Below are positions 26,085-35,280 of a stretch of 64,000 bases of DNA, piece by piece. Made by a program: the position numbers and the translations under genes. Location of the stretch: contig NZ_JANKMS010000003.1 in NCBI RefSeq assembly GCF_024649945.1, positions 186,001 to 250,000 on the forward strand, given 5' to 3'. The stretch comes from Flavobacterium panacis. Its GTDB lineage: Bacteria > Bacteroidota > Bacteroidia > Flavobacteriales > Flavobacteriaceae. The notes beneath the pieces were generated by a model that saw nothing but the letters and a program-made list of their open reading frames with translations, was not told the origin of the DNA and made no database searches. Position 1 is the stretch's first letter, and each line of letters starts with the position of its first letter.

Positions 26085-27578
26085 ATGAAAAAAATTATTA
26101 TAAATATACTTATTTTATCGACTGTATTCATTGGATGCAGTACTGATTTAGACATTAATCAAGATCCGGATTTATTGACTCCAGATCAAACGCCATTATC
26201 TACTCAACTTCCCGCAGGAATTATTGGAATTGTTGGAGCAGAAGGAGGAATAATGTCAATAATTGGCGGCTTTTGGGCACAGTATTATACTCAATCGGCT
26301 TCAGCTAACCAATTTAGAAACATAGATTCCTATAACATTACGACAAACGATTACAATGTTGCTTGGACTAGTATGTATGATGGGCTTAGTGACATAAAGA
26401 CTATACAAAGAAAGGCTTTGGCTGAAGGAAATTGGAATTATTATTTAATCGCTACTACTTTGTATGTTCAGGCATCTCAGGTAATGACAGATTTTTATGG
26501 AGATATTCCTTATGTAGAAGCCTGTAATCCAAAAATACTTACTCCAAAGTTTAATACAGGACAAGAAGTATATGATTTGATGATTAAAGATCTGGATGAT
26601 GCTTTGTCTAAAGATTTGAAAACTTCGAAAGGAATTGTTCCAGGTAAAGACGATTTTATTTTTCTTGGAAACATGACAAATTGGAGAAAATTTGCTAATA
26701 CCTTAAAATTGAAAATTTATATTAGACAATCAGAGAAAAATAAAGCTGTGTCTGATAATGGTATTGCAGCTTTATTGAAAGATCCAAATGTTTCTTTCTT
26801 AGATACAGATGCGGCCGAATCTAATTTTATAGGATCACCAAATTATGAAAATCCATTATTTGAGTTTAATTATAAATTAAATGTCAGAACAAATATTAGA
26901 ATGAGTAGAACATTAGGTCAATTCTTAACCGACAAGGCTGATCCGAGAAAAGACCCGTTTGTTTACTGGAACTCAGCAAGTCCAAAAGCATATGTTTTTC
27001 AAGATCAAGGAAACTATGATACTAATTCAAGTTTAGGATATGCAAAAGGACCAACAACTTCTTCTATTCCTGCTGTTATTTACGAAGGAGCTAAAAAACC
27101 AGTCTATTTATTATCATTAGAAGAGAGTTTGTTTTTACAAGCAGAAGCATTAGAAAGAACAGGAGTTAGTGGAAAAGCAAAATATGATGCGGCTGTAATT
27201 GAAAACTTTAGAAAAAATGGTATAGGTGCTGGAATTGCAAATAATTTTATTACTGGAGTTTATACTTATCCAACAGCAGGTACTTTTGAACAAAAATTAG
27301 AAGCAATTATTGTTCAAAAATGGGTGGCTAGTTTTCCTGAAAATGGCTTTGAAGCATTTTTTGAAAAAAACAGAACAGATTACCCTAAGACTTCTCCAGT
27401 TGCGCAAAATGTTTCGACTTATATAGGAGGTGAATTTGCCTTTTCTGCAAGCCCAGATGTAGTTGTTGCTTATGGAACTTTTCCTAAAAGAATCCCTTAT
27501 CCTTTGTCAGAAAGAAGTTATAATGCTAATACTCCAGAATTGTTGGCTTCAACGGTTAAAATTTGGTGGAATAAGTAA
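26085..27578 (+). CDS. SusD/RagB family nutrient-binding lipoprotein
   Basis: A 497-aa surface lipoprotein that captures substrate for the SusC channel. The N-terminus ends with lipobox FIGC (Cys18) followed by STDLDINQDPD, the typical SusD opening. The sequence type (GGFWAQYYTQSASANQFRNI, ALYVQASQVMTDFYGDIPYVEA-like segment, the tetratricopeptide-like helices, ending PYPLSERSYNANTPE) matches the SusD-like_2 subgroup. That subgroup occurs with many non-starch substrates, including peptides. It is the middle gene of the operon. Confidence 0.93.
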   Translation: MKKIIINILILSTVFIGCSTDLDINQDPDLLTPDQTPLSTQLPAGIIGIVGAEGGIMSIIGGFWAQYYTQSASANQFRNIDSYNITTNDYNVAWTSMYDGLSDIKTIQRKALAEGNWNYYLIATTLYVQASQVMTDFYGDIPYVEACNPKILTPKFNTGQEVYDLMIKDLDDALSKDLKTSKGIVPGKDDFIFLGNMTNWRKFANTLKLKIYIRQSEKNKAVSDNGIAALLKDPNVSFLDTDAAESNFIGSPNYENPLFEFNYKLNVRTNIRMSRTLGQFLTDKADPRKDPFVYWNSASPKAYVFQDQGNYDTNSSLGYAKGPTTSSIPAVIYEGAKKPVYLLSLEESLFLQAEALERTGVSGKAKYDAAVIENFRKNGIGAGIANNFITGVYTYPTAGTFEQKLEAIIVQKWVASFPENGFEAFFEKNRTDYPKTSPVAQNVSTYIGGEFAFSASPDVVVAYGTFPKRIPYPLSERSYNANTPELLASTVKIWWNK

Positions 27579-27625
27579 TTGTATTTAGTTAAAATAAATA
27601 ACGTTTTCAAAAAGAAAAATAAAAA

Positions 27626-28135
27626 ATGAAAAATTTTAAAAATAATATTATAAAAATACTTTGTGGTATTCTTATTTCACTTTCATTCGCTTCCTGTGAT
27701 GCTGGTGGAGATCCTGAACCAGGTGGAACTACTACACAGGATTTTGCAGGTGATTGGTTTATCAATGTTAAAGTTGAAGGTGTTAGTAAATTTATCAGAT
27801 TTTCAACCTATAATACATCAGCAAATGATAACACTATGTTTATTGATGACAATGGATTGTCACAAACAAAACCTACTTCACAGATTTTGAAAGCCAAATA
27901 TTCAATAAACATGAAGGATGGTAGTTTTACTTCTGATGTTAATACAGCAAATTTGAGACAGACTAGTAAAACAGTTACTATCACAAATGGTAAAATTGAA
28001 AAAATGGGAGGAACATCAAGAGGTGGACATACTGTTGACAAGATTTCATTCACTGTTGAATATAGTAACGAGCCAGGAGTTAAGTATGATTATGTTGGAA
28101 CAAAAAGAACTGGATTCAAAGAAGATGAATATTAA
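27626..28135 (+). CDS. Putative lipid-binding (Lipid_bd-like) lipoprotein
   Basis: 169 aa with a lipoprotein signal (SLSFASC, Cys about 23), followed by an acidic linker DAGGDPEPGG and a beta-rich domain starting QDFAGDWFINVKVEG. The DWF/DWW opening, size, and place directly after susD match the family labelled lipid-binding putative hydrolase in Bacteroidetes. The domain ends VKYDYVGTKRTGFKEDEY. Enzyme activity is not shown for this group as far as I know. It is the third and last gene of the susC operon, before a terminator. It probably helps the uptake complex at the surface. Confidence 0.7.
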   Translation: MKNFKNNIIKILCGILISLSFASCDAGGDPEPGGTTTQDFAGDWFINVKVEGVSKFIRFSTYNTSANDNTMFIDDNGLSQTKPTSQILKAKYSINMKDGSFTSDVNTANLRQTSKTVTITNGKIEKMGGTSRGGHTVDKISFTVEYSNEPGVKYDYVGTKRTGFKEDEY

Positions 28136-28142
28136 TTAAATC

Positions 28143-28179
28143 AAAAAAAGCCGGAAGTCTTAAAACTTCCGGCTTTTTT
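28143..28179. terminator. Bidirectional terminator
   Basis: A run with GCCGGAAGT paired with ACTTCCGGC and a T run, between the convergent susCD operon and the DUF6607-like gene. Confidence 0.92.
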
Positions 28180-28196
28180 ATAACAACTAATTCTAA

Positions 28197-29099
28197 TTAC
28201 TTAACAAACTTGTCAATGATTTTATCTGTTTCTGCTTTTGCAGTATCTGGTTTCAAATCAAACAATAGAGAATAAAGTGCTTTTCTGTCTACTTTAGCTT
28301 CTAAGTTTAGGTCTTTATGTCTGTCAAAAAGAGTTTGCCATTTGTCACGAACGTTTTTCCAAAGTGCATTGTTTGCTGCCCACCATTTTTGTCCAGCGAT
28401 ACATTTAGAATCATCTACTTTAGTGTAAACGTCAAATCCTTTTTCTTGAGCTAACAAAACATCTTTTCCAGCATCGTCACGAACCAATTTGTCATTATCC
28501 TGCTCATGATTCCATCCTGTTGCAGTGATTTCGTGAATATTTCTTCTTTTTAAAACGTTATAATCGTTACGTTTTGTCTGTTCTCTTCTAGGAAGTGGTG
28601 CATCAGCAACATTTGCCCAGTAATCTTGTCCGTCAACATGTACCCATGTAGAAGATCCTTCATATCTTGGACTATCATCTACCTGATATACTTTTTGAGT
28701 CCATTGCCCTTTAACGGCTTTTTTATCTAGTTTTTTGTATTTCCAAGAATTTCCTTTGTCAAAAGTATATAAGTCTGTGTTTTCGTAAAGCCAGTCTTGT
28801 CTCCAGTGTTTGATAATCATATCAGGGCTTACAATTAGTAAATGCTGCATTACAATTTTGTTTGGAGTATCTTCTAATAATTGTACCCATTCTAAAGCCG
28901 ATTCATGTTTTGTCTCAGACGGTTTATAAGTAAGTGAATCTTTTGGGTATGAGAATGTTTCAGTAAAATTGAACTTCACTTCATAACAACCGCACATAGA
29001 TTTTATGGACTTAATATCTTGTTGTTTCTTGTCCTGACTAAAACCAAGACTACATGTTAAAGCCACAGCGGCTGACATTAAAAGACTTTTCGAAATCAT
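28197..29099 (-). CDS. DUF6607-like exported protein next to haem-uptake genes
   Basis: 300 aa with a signal peptide (MISKSLLMSAAVALTCSLGFS then QDKK). The mature chain carries MCGCYEVKFNFTETF with a Cys pair, TWVHVDGQDYWANVADAPLPRRE, and a Trp/His-rich middle. I match it to DUF6607 from memory of its usual company beside HmuY and a TonB-dependent receptor; this was not searched. It is transcribed divergently from hmuR with promoters that nearly abut, so co-regulation is likely, perhaps by iron. It may process or bind haem outside the cytoplasm, which is inference. Confidence 0.7.
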   Translation of the reverse strand: MISKSLLMSAAVALTCSLGFSQDKKQQDIKSIKSMCGCYEVKFNFTETFSYPKDSLTYKPSETKHESALEWVQLLEDTPNKIVMQHLLIVSPDMIIKHWRQDWLYENTDLYTFDKGNSWKYKKLDKKAVKGQWTQKVYQVDDSPRYEGSSTWVHVDGQDYWANVADAPLPRREQTKRNDYNVLKRRNIHEITATGWNHEQDNDKLVRDDAGKDVLLAQEKGFDVYTKVDDSKCIAGQKWWAANNALWKNVRDKWQTLFDRHKDLNLEAKVDRKALYSLLFDLKPDTAKAETDKIIDKFVK

Positions 29100-29127
29100 A
29101 ACTTATTGTTTTGTTTTAAATTTTTTG

Positions 29128-29175
29128 CAAATATATAAATTTAATTTAGAACAATTAAAAATAATCATATATTTG
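29128..29175. promoter_or_regulatory. Divergent promoter region of the haem locus
   Basis: CAAATATA at 29128-29135 reads TATATTTG on the - strand for the DUF6607-like gene. TATATTTG at 29168-29175 serves hmuR on the + strand, 28 bp before its ATG. Only 32 bp separate the two -7 boxes, so one bound regulator could control both. I do not see a clear Fur box. Confidence 0.65.
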
Positions 29176-29203
29176 CATCGATTATTAAGACTCAATAAAA
29201 ATA

Positions 29204-31270
29204 ATGAAAATTAAAATTACTCTTTTTGCTTTTACGCTTTTTTGTCAAATGTCAGTTTCTCAGGAAGTTAAAAAAGATAGCGTTGAAACAAATGAATTAT
29301 CAGAAGTTAAGGTTACTACTGCGACTAGAACAGAAAGAGTGCTTTCGTCATTGCCATTGCCAATGACCATTATTACATCAGAAGCAATTATTAAATCTGG
29401 TGTTACAAGATTAAATGAAATTTTAAATGAACAAACAGGAATTATTTTAATTCCAGATGAGAGTGGTTTCGAGGGAATTCAAATGCAAGGACTAGATGCT
29501 GCTTATACTATGATTTTAATTGATGGTGTTCCGTTGGTAGGAAGAAGTGCTGGAGTTTTGGATTTATCCAGGGTATCAGTTGGAAACATAGAAAGAATAG
29601 AAATTGTAAAAGGAGCTTCTTCTGCATTATATGGCTCTGAAGCTATGGGAGGTGTTATAAATGTAATTACAAAAAAGCCTAAAAAGGATATGTTTTCAGG
29701 AAGTCTTTCATACAGGTATGCTACATTTAATACTAGCGATGCTAATACTAATTTGCTTTGGAAAAAGAAGAAGTTTTCGGCTAATGTATTTGCAAATTTT
29801 TATGCTACAGAGGGTTATGATTTAAATAAAGATACCCCTCTAAAAAATGTGGAACCGTTTTACAACTTTACTGTTCAGCCTAAAATATACTACGACTTTT
29901 CAGAGAATTTAAAACTAATAGTAAGCAACCGTTTTTATAATATGAAAATGGATAACAAAGCTATTATAGATTCTCAAAATTATAGTGGTGATGCAAAAGA
30001 AAATGAATGGAACTCGCAAGTTAAACTGGAGCATAAGTGGAATGATAAATTCTATTCAGAATACGAATTGTATGCTACAAATTATAAGAATGATTCTTTT
30101 TTAAATGACGAAAATAATGTTCGCTATGAAGATGCATATTACAATCAATGGCTGCTGCGTCCAGAAATTAGAACAACGCTTTCTCTTAAAAGAGATAAAA
30201 TAACAGGAGGTCTCGGATTGAATTATGAGACTTTAGACAGAACATATTTTGATAAAAATGTAGAGTTTAATTCTCAATATTTCTTTTTGCAATATGACAG
30301 TAATCCGACAGAGAAATTGAATATTATTGCTGGATTTAGATATGATAATCATAGTGTCTACGCTTCACAGTTTAGTCCAAAATTGGCTGTAAATTATAAG
30401 ATAAAAGAAAACTTTTCTTTAAAATCGTCAATAGGATATGGTTACAAAGCCCCTGATTTTCGCCAACTATATTTCGATTTTACAAATCCGTCAGTAGGTT
30501 ATACTGTTTTGGGATATAATGTTGCAGAAGCACGTTTGAGTCAATTGGATCAACAAGGGCAGCTTTTGTCAAGAGTGGAAGGAGTCAATTTTAATAGTCC
30601 ATTGGAAGCTGAAAGTTCGATAAACTTCAATTTCGGAACTTTCTATAAAAAGAATAAACTACGAGTAGATGTAAATGCTTTTTATAATTCAATAAAGAAT
30701 TTAATTGATACTCGTGTCGTAGCACAGAAAACAAATGGTCAGAATGTTTTTAGTTACTTTAATATCAGTCAAATTTTTACTTATGGTTTAGAGTTTAATT
30801 CAACATATGATTTTACGAAAGACTTTTCAGTGTCATTTGGATACCAATATTTAACAGCAAAAGACAAATCAGTGTTGGATAATTTTGAAGATTATCAATA
30901 TATCCGAAACTCAGATTTGCAGACTATTCAAATTAAAAAATCAGATTATTTTGGATTGTATAACAGATCTAAACATACGGCTAATGTTAAATTCGCTTAC
31001 ACTATTCCAAGTATTAAAACGGATATCAACTTACGTGTTTTTTACAGAAGCAAATACGGAATGTTCGATACCAATGGCAATCAGATTTTAGACAAGTACG
31101 ACACTTTTGTCAATGATTATTTTATAACAAATTTATCAGCTTCAAAATATATCGGTGATAAATTCATGCTTCAAGCTGGAGCAAATAATTTACTTGATTT
31201 TACAGACCCAACACAAATTAGCAACCTTGCAGGAAGGCAGCTATTTGCACGAATTCAATATAATTTTTAA
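29204..31270 (+). CDS. hmuR: TonB-dependent haem receptor, HmuR-like
   Basis: 688-aa outer-membrane receptor. A signal peptide ends near QMSVSQEV. Residues 30-40 (LSEVKVTTATRTE) look like the TonB-box region; the plug shows MQGLDAAYTMILIDGVPLVG and IERIEIVKGASSALYGSEAMGGVINVI. In the barrel, GYGYKAPDFRQLYFD followed by TNPSVGY (about 410-430) resembles the FRAP/NPNL region of haem receptors such as HmuR and ShuA. The chain ends FARIQYNF. The gene directly precedes hmuY (27 bp), the strongest evidence for haem uptake. Confidence 0.88.
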   Translation: MKIKITLFAFTLFCQMSVSQEVKKDSVETNELSEVKVTTATRTERVLSSLPLPMTIITSEAIIKSGVTRLNEILNEQTGIILIPDESGFEGIQMQGLDAAYTMILIDGVPLVGRSAGVLDLSRVSVGNIERIEIVKGASSALYGSEAMGGVINVITKKPKKDMFSGSLSYRYATFNTSDANTNLLWKKKKFSANVFANFYATEGYDLNKDTPLKNVEPFYNFTVQPKIYYDFSENLKLIVSNRFYNMKMDNKAIIDSQNYSGDAKENEWNSQVKLEHKWNDKFYSEYELYATNYKNDSFLNDENNVRYEDAYYNQWLLRPEIRTTLSLKRDKITGGLGLNYETLDRTYFDKNVEFNSQYFFLQYDSNPTEKLNIIAGFRYDNHSVYASQFSPKLAVNYKIKENFSLKSSIGYGYKAPDFRQLYFDFTNPSVGYTVLGYNVAEARLSQLDQQGQLLSRVEGVNFNSPLEAESSINFNFGTFYKKNKLRVDVNAFYNSIKNLIDTRVVAQKTNGQNVFSYFNISQIFTYGLEFNSTYDFTKDFSVSFGYQYLTAKDKSVLDNFEDYQYIRNSDLQTIQIKKSDYFGLYNRSKHTANVKFAYTIPSIKTDINLRVFYRSKYGMFDTNGNQILDKYDTFVNDYFITNLSASKYIGDKFMLQAGANNLLDFTDPTQISNLAGRQLFARIQYNF

Positions 31271-31297
31271 TCAACATTTATTTAACACATTCTCAAA

Positions 31298-31888
31298 ATG
31301 AAAACAAAATTTTTAAAACTTTCTCTTTTAGCATTATTTGTATTTGCGGCATCTTGTAGCAGCGATGACGATAAAAATGAAGTGATACCAGTAGTAACAA
31401 CAAAAGTTTCTAATGTTGATGGATCAGGTACAACATTTACAAAATTCAGTTTTTCTGAAAACAAAGTTGTTACTGATGACAGCTGGGATATTGCTTTCAA
31501 TAAAACAACTATTCTGGTAAACGGTGGAGTTAAAAAAGCTGATACTGAGCCAACAAGAACTGGATCTGGTGCAGTAAGTATTGTTTCTGGTACTTTTGCA
31601 GGTGTAACAGCTTTCCCAGCAGCAGCTACTTTTGCTCAGGATGGTACGGCTGCTTATGCAATTCCTACAGGAAGCGGAAACGGATGGTATAGCTATAATG
31701 CAACTACTCATATTATTGCTCCTATTGCAGGAAAAGTATTTGTTGTAAAAACACATGATGGTAAATATGCAAAATTTGAAATCTTAAGTTACTATAAAGA
31801 TGCGCCAGCAAATCCAGAATTAACTTCAGTATCTGGATTCTATACTTTTAATTTTGCTTACCAAGCAAACAGCGCTACGACTTTCTAA
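31298..31888 (+). CDS. hmuY: HmuY family haem-binding lipoprotein
   Basis: A surface haemophore-like lipoprotein that hands haem to HmuR. The signal MKTKFLKLSLLALFVFAASC ends in lipobox Cys20, followed by an acidic linker SSDDDKNE. The domain opens TKFSFSENKVVTDDSWDIAFN, the recognisable HmuY start, and contains GNGWYSYN. In Porphyromonas gingivalis HmuY two His bind haem; here two His lie in NATTHIIAP and VKTHDGKYAK, which I propose as candidates, though family members vary (Met in some). It is 196 aa and the last gene of the hmuRY operon. Confidence 0.88.
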   Translation: MKTKFLKLSLLALFVFAASCSSDDDKNEVIPVVTTKVSNVDGSGTTFTKFSFSENKVVTDDSWDIAFNKTTILVNGGVKKADTEPTRTGSGAVSIVSGTFAGVTAFPAAATFAQDGTAAYAIPTGSGNGWYSYNATTHIIAPIAGKVFVVKTHDGKYAKFEILSYYKDAPANPELTSVSGFYTFNFAYQANSATTF

Positions 31889-31900
31889 TAAAGTATTTTA

Positions 31901-31936
31901 AACCTCGGATAATTTATTTATTCGAGGTTGCTTTTT
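31901..31936 (+). terminator. hmuRY terminator
   Basis: AACCTCGGATAA (31901-31912) pairs with TTATTCGAGGTT (31918-31929), one G-T pair, then GCTTTTT. Confidence 0.85.
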
Positions 31937-31956
31937 ACTCAATAATTAATTTTAAC

Positions 31957-33576
31957 ATGAAGAAAATTACTTCTTGCTTTTTTTTATTTCTTATAAATAT
32001 TATTACATATGGACAGTTTAGTGTTTCTATTCCTAATATGACAGTAAATGGAGGATTAGCTTCATCAATTAATTTTGGAACAAATGTTTCATCTTTAAAT
32101 GTAACACTTTCAGTAGATATTACTACAACATTAAATCAAAATGATAGTTCTCCAGCAGGAGACTTAACTGTTTATTATAAAAGGAATTCAGGTGCTCCAG
32201 CAGTAATACCTAGTGGAGGAAGTTCTACAACTGTTTTGTTTTTAGGATCAAACAAAATCACGAAACCAATTAGTAATATCACATTAAATGCAAGTCAGTT
32301 TGATGCAACAGGAGGTGTTTTGTACGTGGAATATAGAAGCAGCTCCAATACTTCATTTTTAAGTTCAAATATTAGTATTACTAAAACTGTAAGTCCGACC
32401 AATCCAACAAACCCAGCAAACCCAACAAATCCTACCAATCCTACCAATCCAACTGATCCAACTCAGTCTCTTAATTATATTTCTGGTAATCAAAGTGTAA
32501 ATGAAGGAGAGGAAGCAGCTGGCTTAATAGGTAATGATCCTCCAGTAATAGAAAATATGGTATATGAAATCATATGGTTAGTAAAAAAAGATGGTGTATT
32601 TGATGTAATTCCTGGAGCCACTGATAAGGATTATTACCCTGGGATAGTTACTGAGACCAAAACTTATTGGAGACGATTAAAGTCATATTGGAAGGGGGTT
32701 TTTACAGGGTATATTAGCAGTAATCAAGTTACTGTGACAGTGATTCCAGCTCCTCCTATACAAAATAATACAATAAATCTAATAGGAACTTATATGACAG
32801 GTACTTTTCCTACTGGTGGTTTGGGGAGCTATAACTATAAGTGGATTGCTTATGTTGTAGATGGAGAAGATCCTTGGATAATAGAGCAAAATACAGATAC
32901 ATTTATTATACCTGCAAATATTTATGGATTTGCTCCTTATAATACAGTTCTTGTTGCTAGAATTGTGACATCTGGGTCTAGAACTAGTACAAGCAATTTT
33001 GTTAGAATTTATTCTGCTCAAGAGATTGGTAATAATTCGATTACAATTTCGGGACGTAATATTGTGGGAAGCTTACCAAGTGGAGGAGGAGAAGGAGGAT
33101 TTTATTATCAATATATAGCTTATAATGAAATTGATGGAGAAGTTATTGGAGATCCCCAGATTTTAAGTAATGAACAAAGCTATTATTTCCCTTATGATAC
33201 TCCATTAATAACTAAGATTTACAGAAAAGTTTATTCAGGAGATAAAGTGTCTATTAGTAATACAATAGTAATTCCTCCGACTGCTTCAGGTTTTGGTAAA
33301 AAAACAACAGAAACTGTTTCCTCAGATTTAACCGTTTACCCAAACCCAACATCCGAATCTATAAACTTCGTAACCAATTTCACGACAGATAAAAATATTG
33401 AGATTATCCTATACTCTGAAAAGTTAGGACATGAAAAATCAGTTTATAAAGGAAAAGTAAGACCAAAACAGACAGTAAACTGGAGTATTCCTGCAAACTA
33501 CCAAAAGGGACTTTACTTTTATAAAATTTTATCCGACAATAACGAAGTCAAATCAGGAAAAGTTATATTCAACTAA
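31957..33576 (+). CDS. Secreted protein with T9SS C-terminal sorting domain
   Basis: 539 aa. Residues 1-20 are a signal peptide (cleavage near TYGQF). A beta-sandwich-like domain (about 22-145) is followed by a Pro/Thr/Asn linker of tandem NPT units (about 146-170, such as TNPTNPTNPTDPTQ), then two or three repeats with shared pattern YNYKWIAYVVDGEDPWI / FYYQYIAYNEIDGEVIG. The last 75 residues are a type A T9SS sorting domain: SDLTVYPNPTSE, then KGLYFYKIL and SGKVIFN. It should be exported through the type IX system and cleaved or anchored at the surface. Biological role unknown. Confidence 0.88.
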   Translation: MKKITSCFFLFLINIITYGQFSVSIPNMTVNGGLASSINFGTNVSSLNVTLSVDITTTLNQNDSSPAGDLTVYYKRNSGAPAVIPSGGSSTTVLFLGSNKITKPISNITLNASQFDATGGVLYVEYRSSSNTSFLSSNISITKTVSPTNPTNPANPTNPTNPTNPTDPTQSLNYISGNQSVNEGEEAAGLIGNDPPVIENMVYEIIWLVKKDGVFDVIPGATDKDYYPGIVTETKTYWRRLKSYWKGVFTGYISSNQVTVTVIPAPPIQNNTINLIGTYMTGTFPTGGLGSYNYKWIAYVVDGEDPWIIEQNTDTFIIPANIYGFAPYNTVLVARIVTSGSRTSTSNFVRIYSAQEIGNNSITISGRNIVGSLPSGGGEGGFYYQYIAYNEIDGEVIGDPQILSNEQSYYFPYDTPLITKIYRKVYSGDKVSISNTIVIPPTASGFGKKTTETVSSDLTVYPNPTSESINFVTNFTTDKNIEIILYSEKLGHEKSVYKGKVRPKQTVNWSIPANYQKGLYFYKILSDNNEVKSGKVIFN

Positions 33577-33632
33577 ACAGCATCAAAAATCTAGTTAATC
33601 ATTAGCTTTGTTTTTTTTATTTTTTTTTTGAT

Positions 33633-33665
33633 AAAGGGGTTAGATTTTTCTAACCTCTTTTTTTT
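33633..33665 (+). terminator. Terminator of the T9SS cargo gene
   Basis: AGGGGTTAGA pairs with TCTAACCTCT (one G-T pair) around TTTT, then a T run. Confidence 0.85.
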
Positions 33666-33709
33666 GATCTAGTTTCTTGTTAAAATCAATTAGAAATAAA
33701 ATGTTATTC

Positions 33710-33717
33710 TATCTTTG
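33710..33717 (+). promoter_or_regulatory. Putative -7 box of the O-acetylation operon
   Basis: TATCTTTG matches TAnnTTTG, 84 bp before the GTG start of the first SGNH gene. No convincing -33 at 19 bp. Confidence 0.5.
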
Positions 33718-33801
33718 CAAAAAATTTCCCTGCAATAAGTTAACAATTATTTAATTGGTTTAATTTTTGAATGCAGTACTTTATACTTTTATAATTATTA
33801 A

Positions 33802-35280
33802 GTGAATACAAAATCTTATTTTTTTCAGTCTTTTTCAATCGTTGCTTTGGCACTGGTTGCTTTTATTGGATTCAAACAAATCCTTCCGGACAAAATATTT
33901 TCGGAAAGTAAATTAGATTCTAAAAATATATTAATAGACAGTTTGCTTTTAGAGTCTGTGGCTAAAGATTCATTGGCTACAGATGATGATAGTATTACTG
34001 AAAGTGAAAGAAAATTAAAAGGTCAGAAAATTGTTTTTGATCAGACGGAAGGAATCGAATTTCCGTCAGAAACCTTCGAAAATTATAAGGGATATCAATA
34101 CCTGATTTCTTTCTATGAAAAATTGTATCAGTTGGAGAAAAATCCGCAGAGCAAAGTTAGAATTGCTTATTATGGAGATTCTATGACCGATGGAGATTTA
34201 ATTGTTCAAGATGTTCGTACCAATTATCAAGAACGTTTTGGAGGAAACGGAGTAGGTTTTGTTTCCATTACATCAGAGTCTGCTGCTTCGAGAGGTTCTG
34301 TAAAATCTACGTATTCTAAAAACTGGAAAACACAATCGTATTTAAATGTCAAAAAACCAACAAGTCCTTTTGGAGTTAATGGGCATGTGTTTTTTGCAAA
34401 CGATGCATCACGCCCAACTTGGGTTCAATATGAAGCAGGTTTAAATAAATATTCTACTTCTTTAGATAATGCAACATTATTTTATGGTCGTTCATCTAAA
34501 ACAGGAAAAGTGAATTTCATTATCGGAAAAGATACTATCAAAAAAAGTCTTTCTCCAAACAATTTAGTGAATACCTTAAAAGTTTCTTCTGGAAGTTTAA
34601 AAGCATTCAAAGCCAACTTCGTACAAGCAGATTCCATTCCGATTTACGGATTTAATTTTGATAACGGAGCAGGAGTTCACGTAGATAATTTTTCGCAGAG
34701 AGGAAATTCAGGACTTCCAATTTCAATGTTTAATGCAGATGTAATGCGCGCTTTTAATAACAGTCTGAAATACGATTTGATTATTCTGCATTATGGAACC
34801 AACGTTTTGAATTACGGAACCAAAAATTATTCTTGGTATGAAAAAGGAATGACTAAAACCGTAAATAAAATCAAAGAATCTTTCCCAGGAGTTTCAATTT
34901 TAATTGTGTCAACAGCGGATAAATCGACTAAATACGAATTGGAAATGAAAACCGATTCTGCAGTTGTTCCATTGATGAAAGCTCAAAAACACTATGCATT
35001 GGAAACTGAATCCGGATTTGTAAATTTATATACTTTAATGGGTGGAGACGGATCGATGATTAAATGGGTAGATGAAGCTCCAGCAAAAGCTAATAAAGAT
35101 TACACGCATTTTAACCAGCGTGGAGCAAAAGCAATCGGTAATTTGTTGTACGGACAGTTAAACAAAGGATACGAAGAATACAAAGTGCTAAGAGAAAAAA
35201 GAGATGCTAACGGAACTAAGCCAAAACCAGTAAGAAGAGCCAGACCCGATTCCGTTTCAATAACAAAAGACAGCGTATGA
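33802..35280 (+). CDS. SGNH-hydrolase-fold protein, membrane anchored (acetylation cassette gene 1)
   Basis: 492 aa from a GTG start; no in-frame ATG lies upstream. A hydrophobic segment at about 7-27 (FFQSFSIVALALVAFIGF) is a signal anchor, so the enzyme domain is periplasmic. Blocks of the SGNH/GDSL fold are complete: YYGDSMTDGD with Ser127 (block I), LHYGTNVLN with Asn334 (block III), DYTHFNQRG with Asp433 and His436 (block V). Such proteins are esterases or transfer acetyl groups in partnership with MBOAT proteins. The 4-bp overlap with the next gene and the MBOAT gene after it favour the latter. The basic C-terminal tail KPKPVRRARPDS is unusual. Confidence 0.85.
   Translation: MNTKSYFFQSFSIVALALVAFIGFKQILPDKIFSESKLDSKNILIDSLLLESVAKDSLATDDDSITESERKLKGQKIVFDQTEGIEFPSETFENYKGYQYLISFYEKLYQLEKNPQSKVRIAYYGDSMTDGDLIVQDVRTNYQERFGGNGVGFVSITSESAASRGSVKSTYSKNWKTQSYLNVKKPTSPFGVNGHVFFANDASRPTWVQYEAGLNKYSTSLDNATLFYGRSSKTGKVNFIIGKDTIKKSLSPNNLVNTLKVSSGSLKAFKANFVQADSIPIYGFNFDNGAGVHVDNFSQRGNSGLPISMFNADVMRAFNNSLKYDLIILHYGTNVLNYGTKNYSWYEKGMTKTVNKIKESFPGVSILIVSTADKSTKYELEMKTDSAVVPLMKAQKHYALETESGFVNLYTLMGGDGSMIKWVDEAPAKANKDYTHFNQRGAKAIGNLLYGQLNKGYEEYKVLREKRDANGTKPKPVRRARPDSVSITKDSV

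Noticed and set aside
22850..28135. Polysaccharide utilisation locus
   Set aside because: Only SusC, SusD and a lipoprotein are present. Without glycosidases or a regulator I do not call it a polysaccharide locus.
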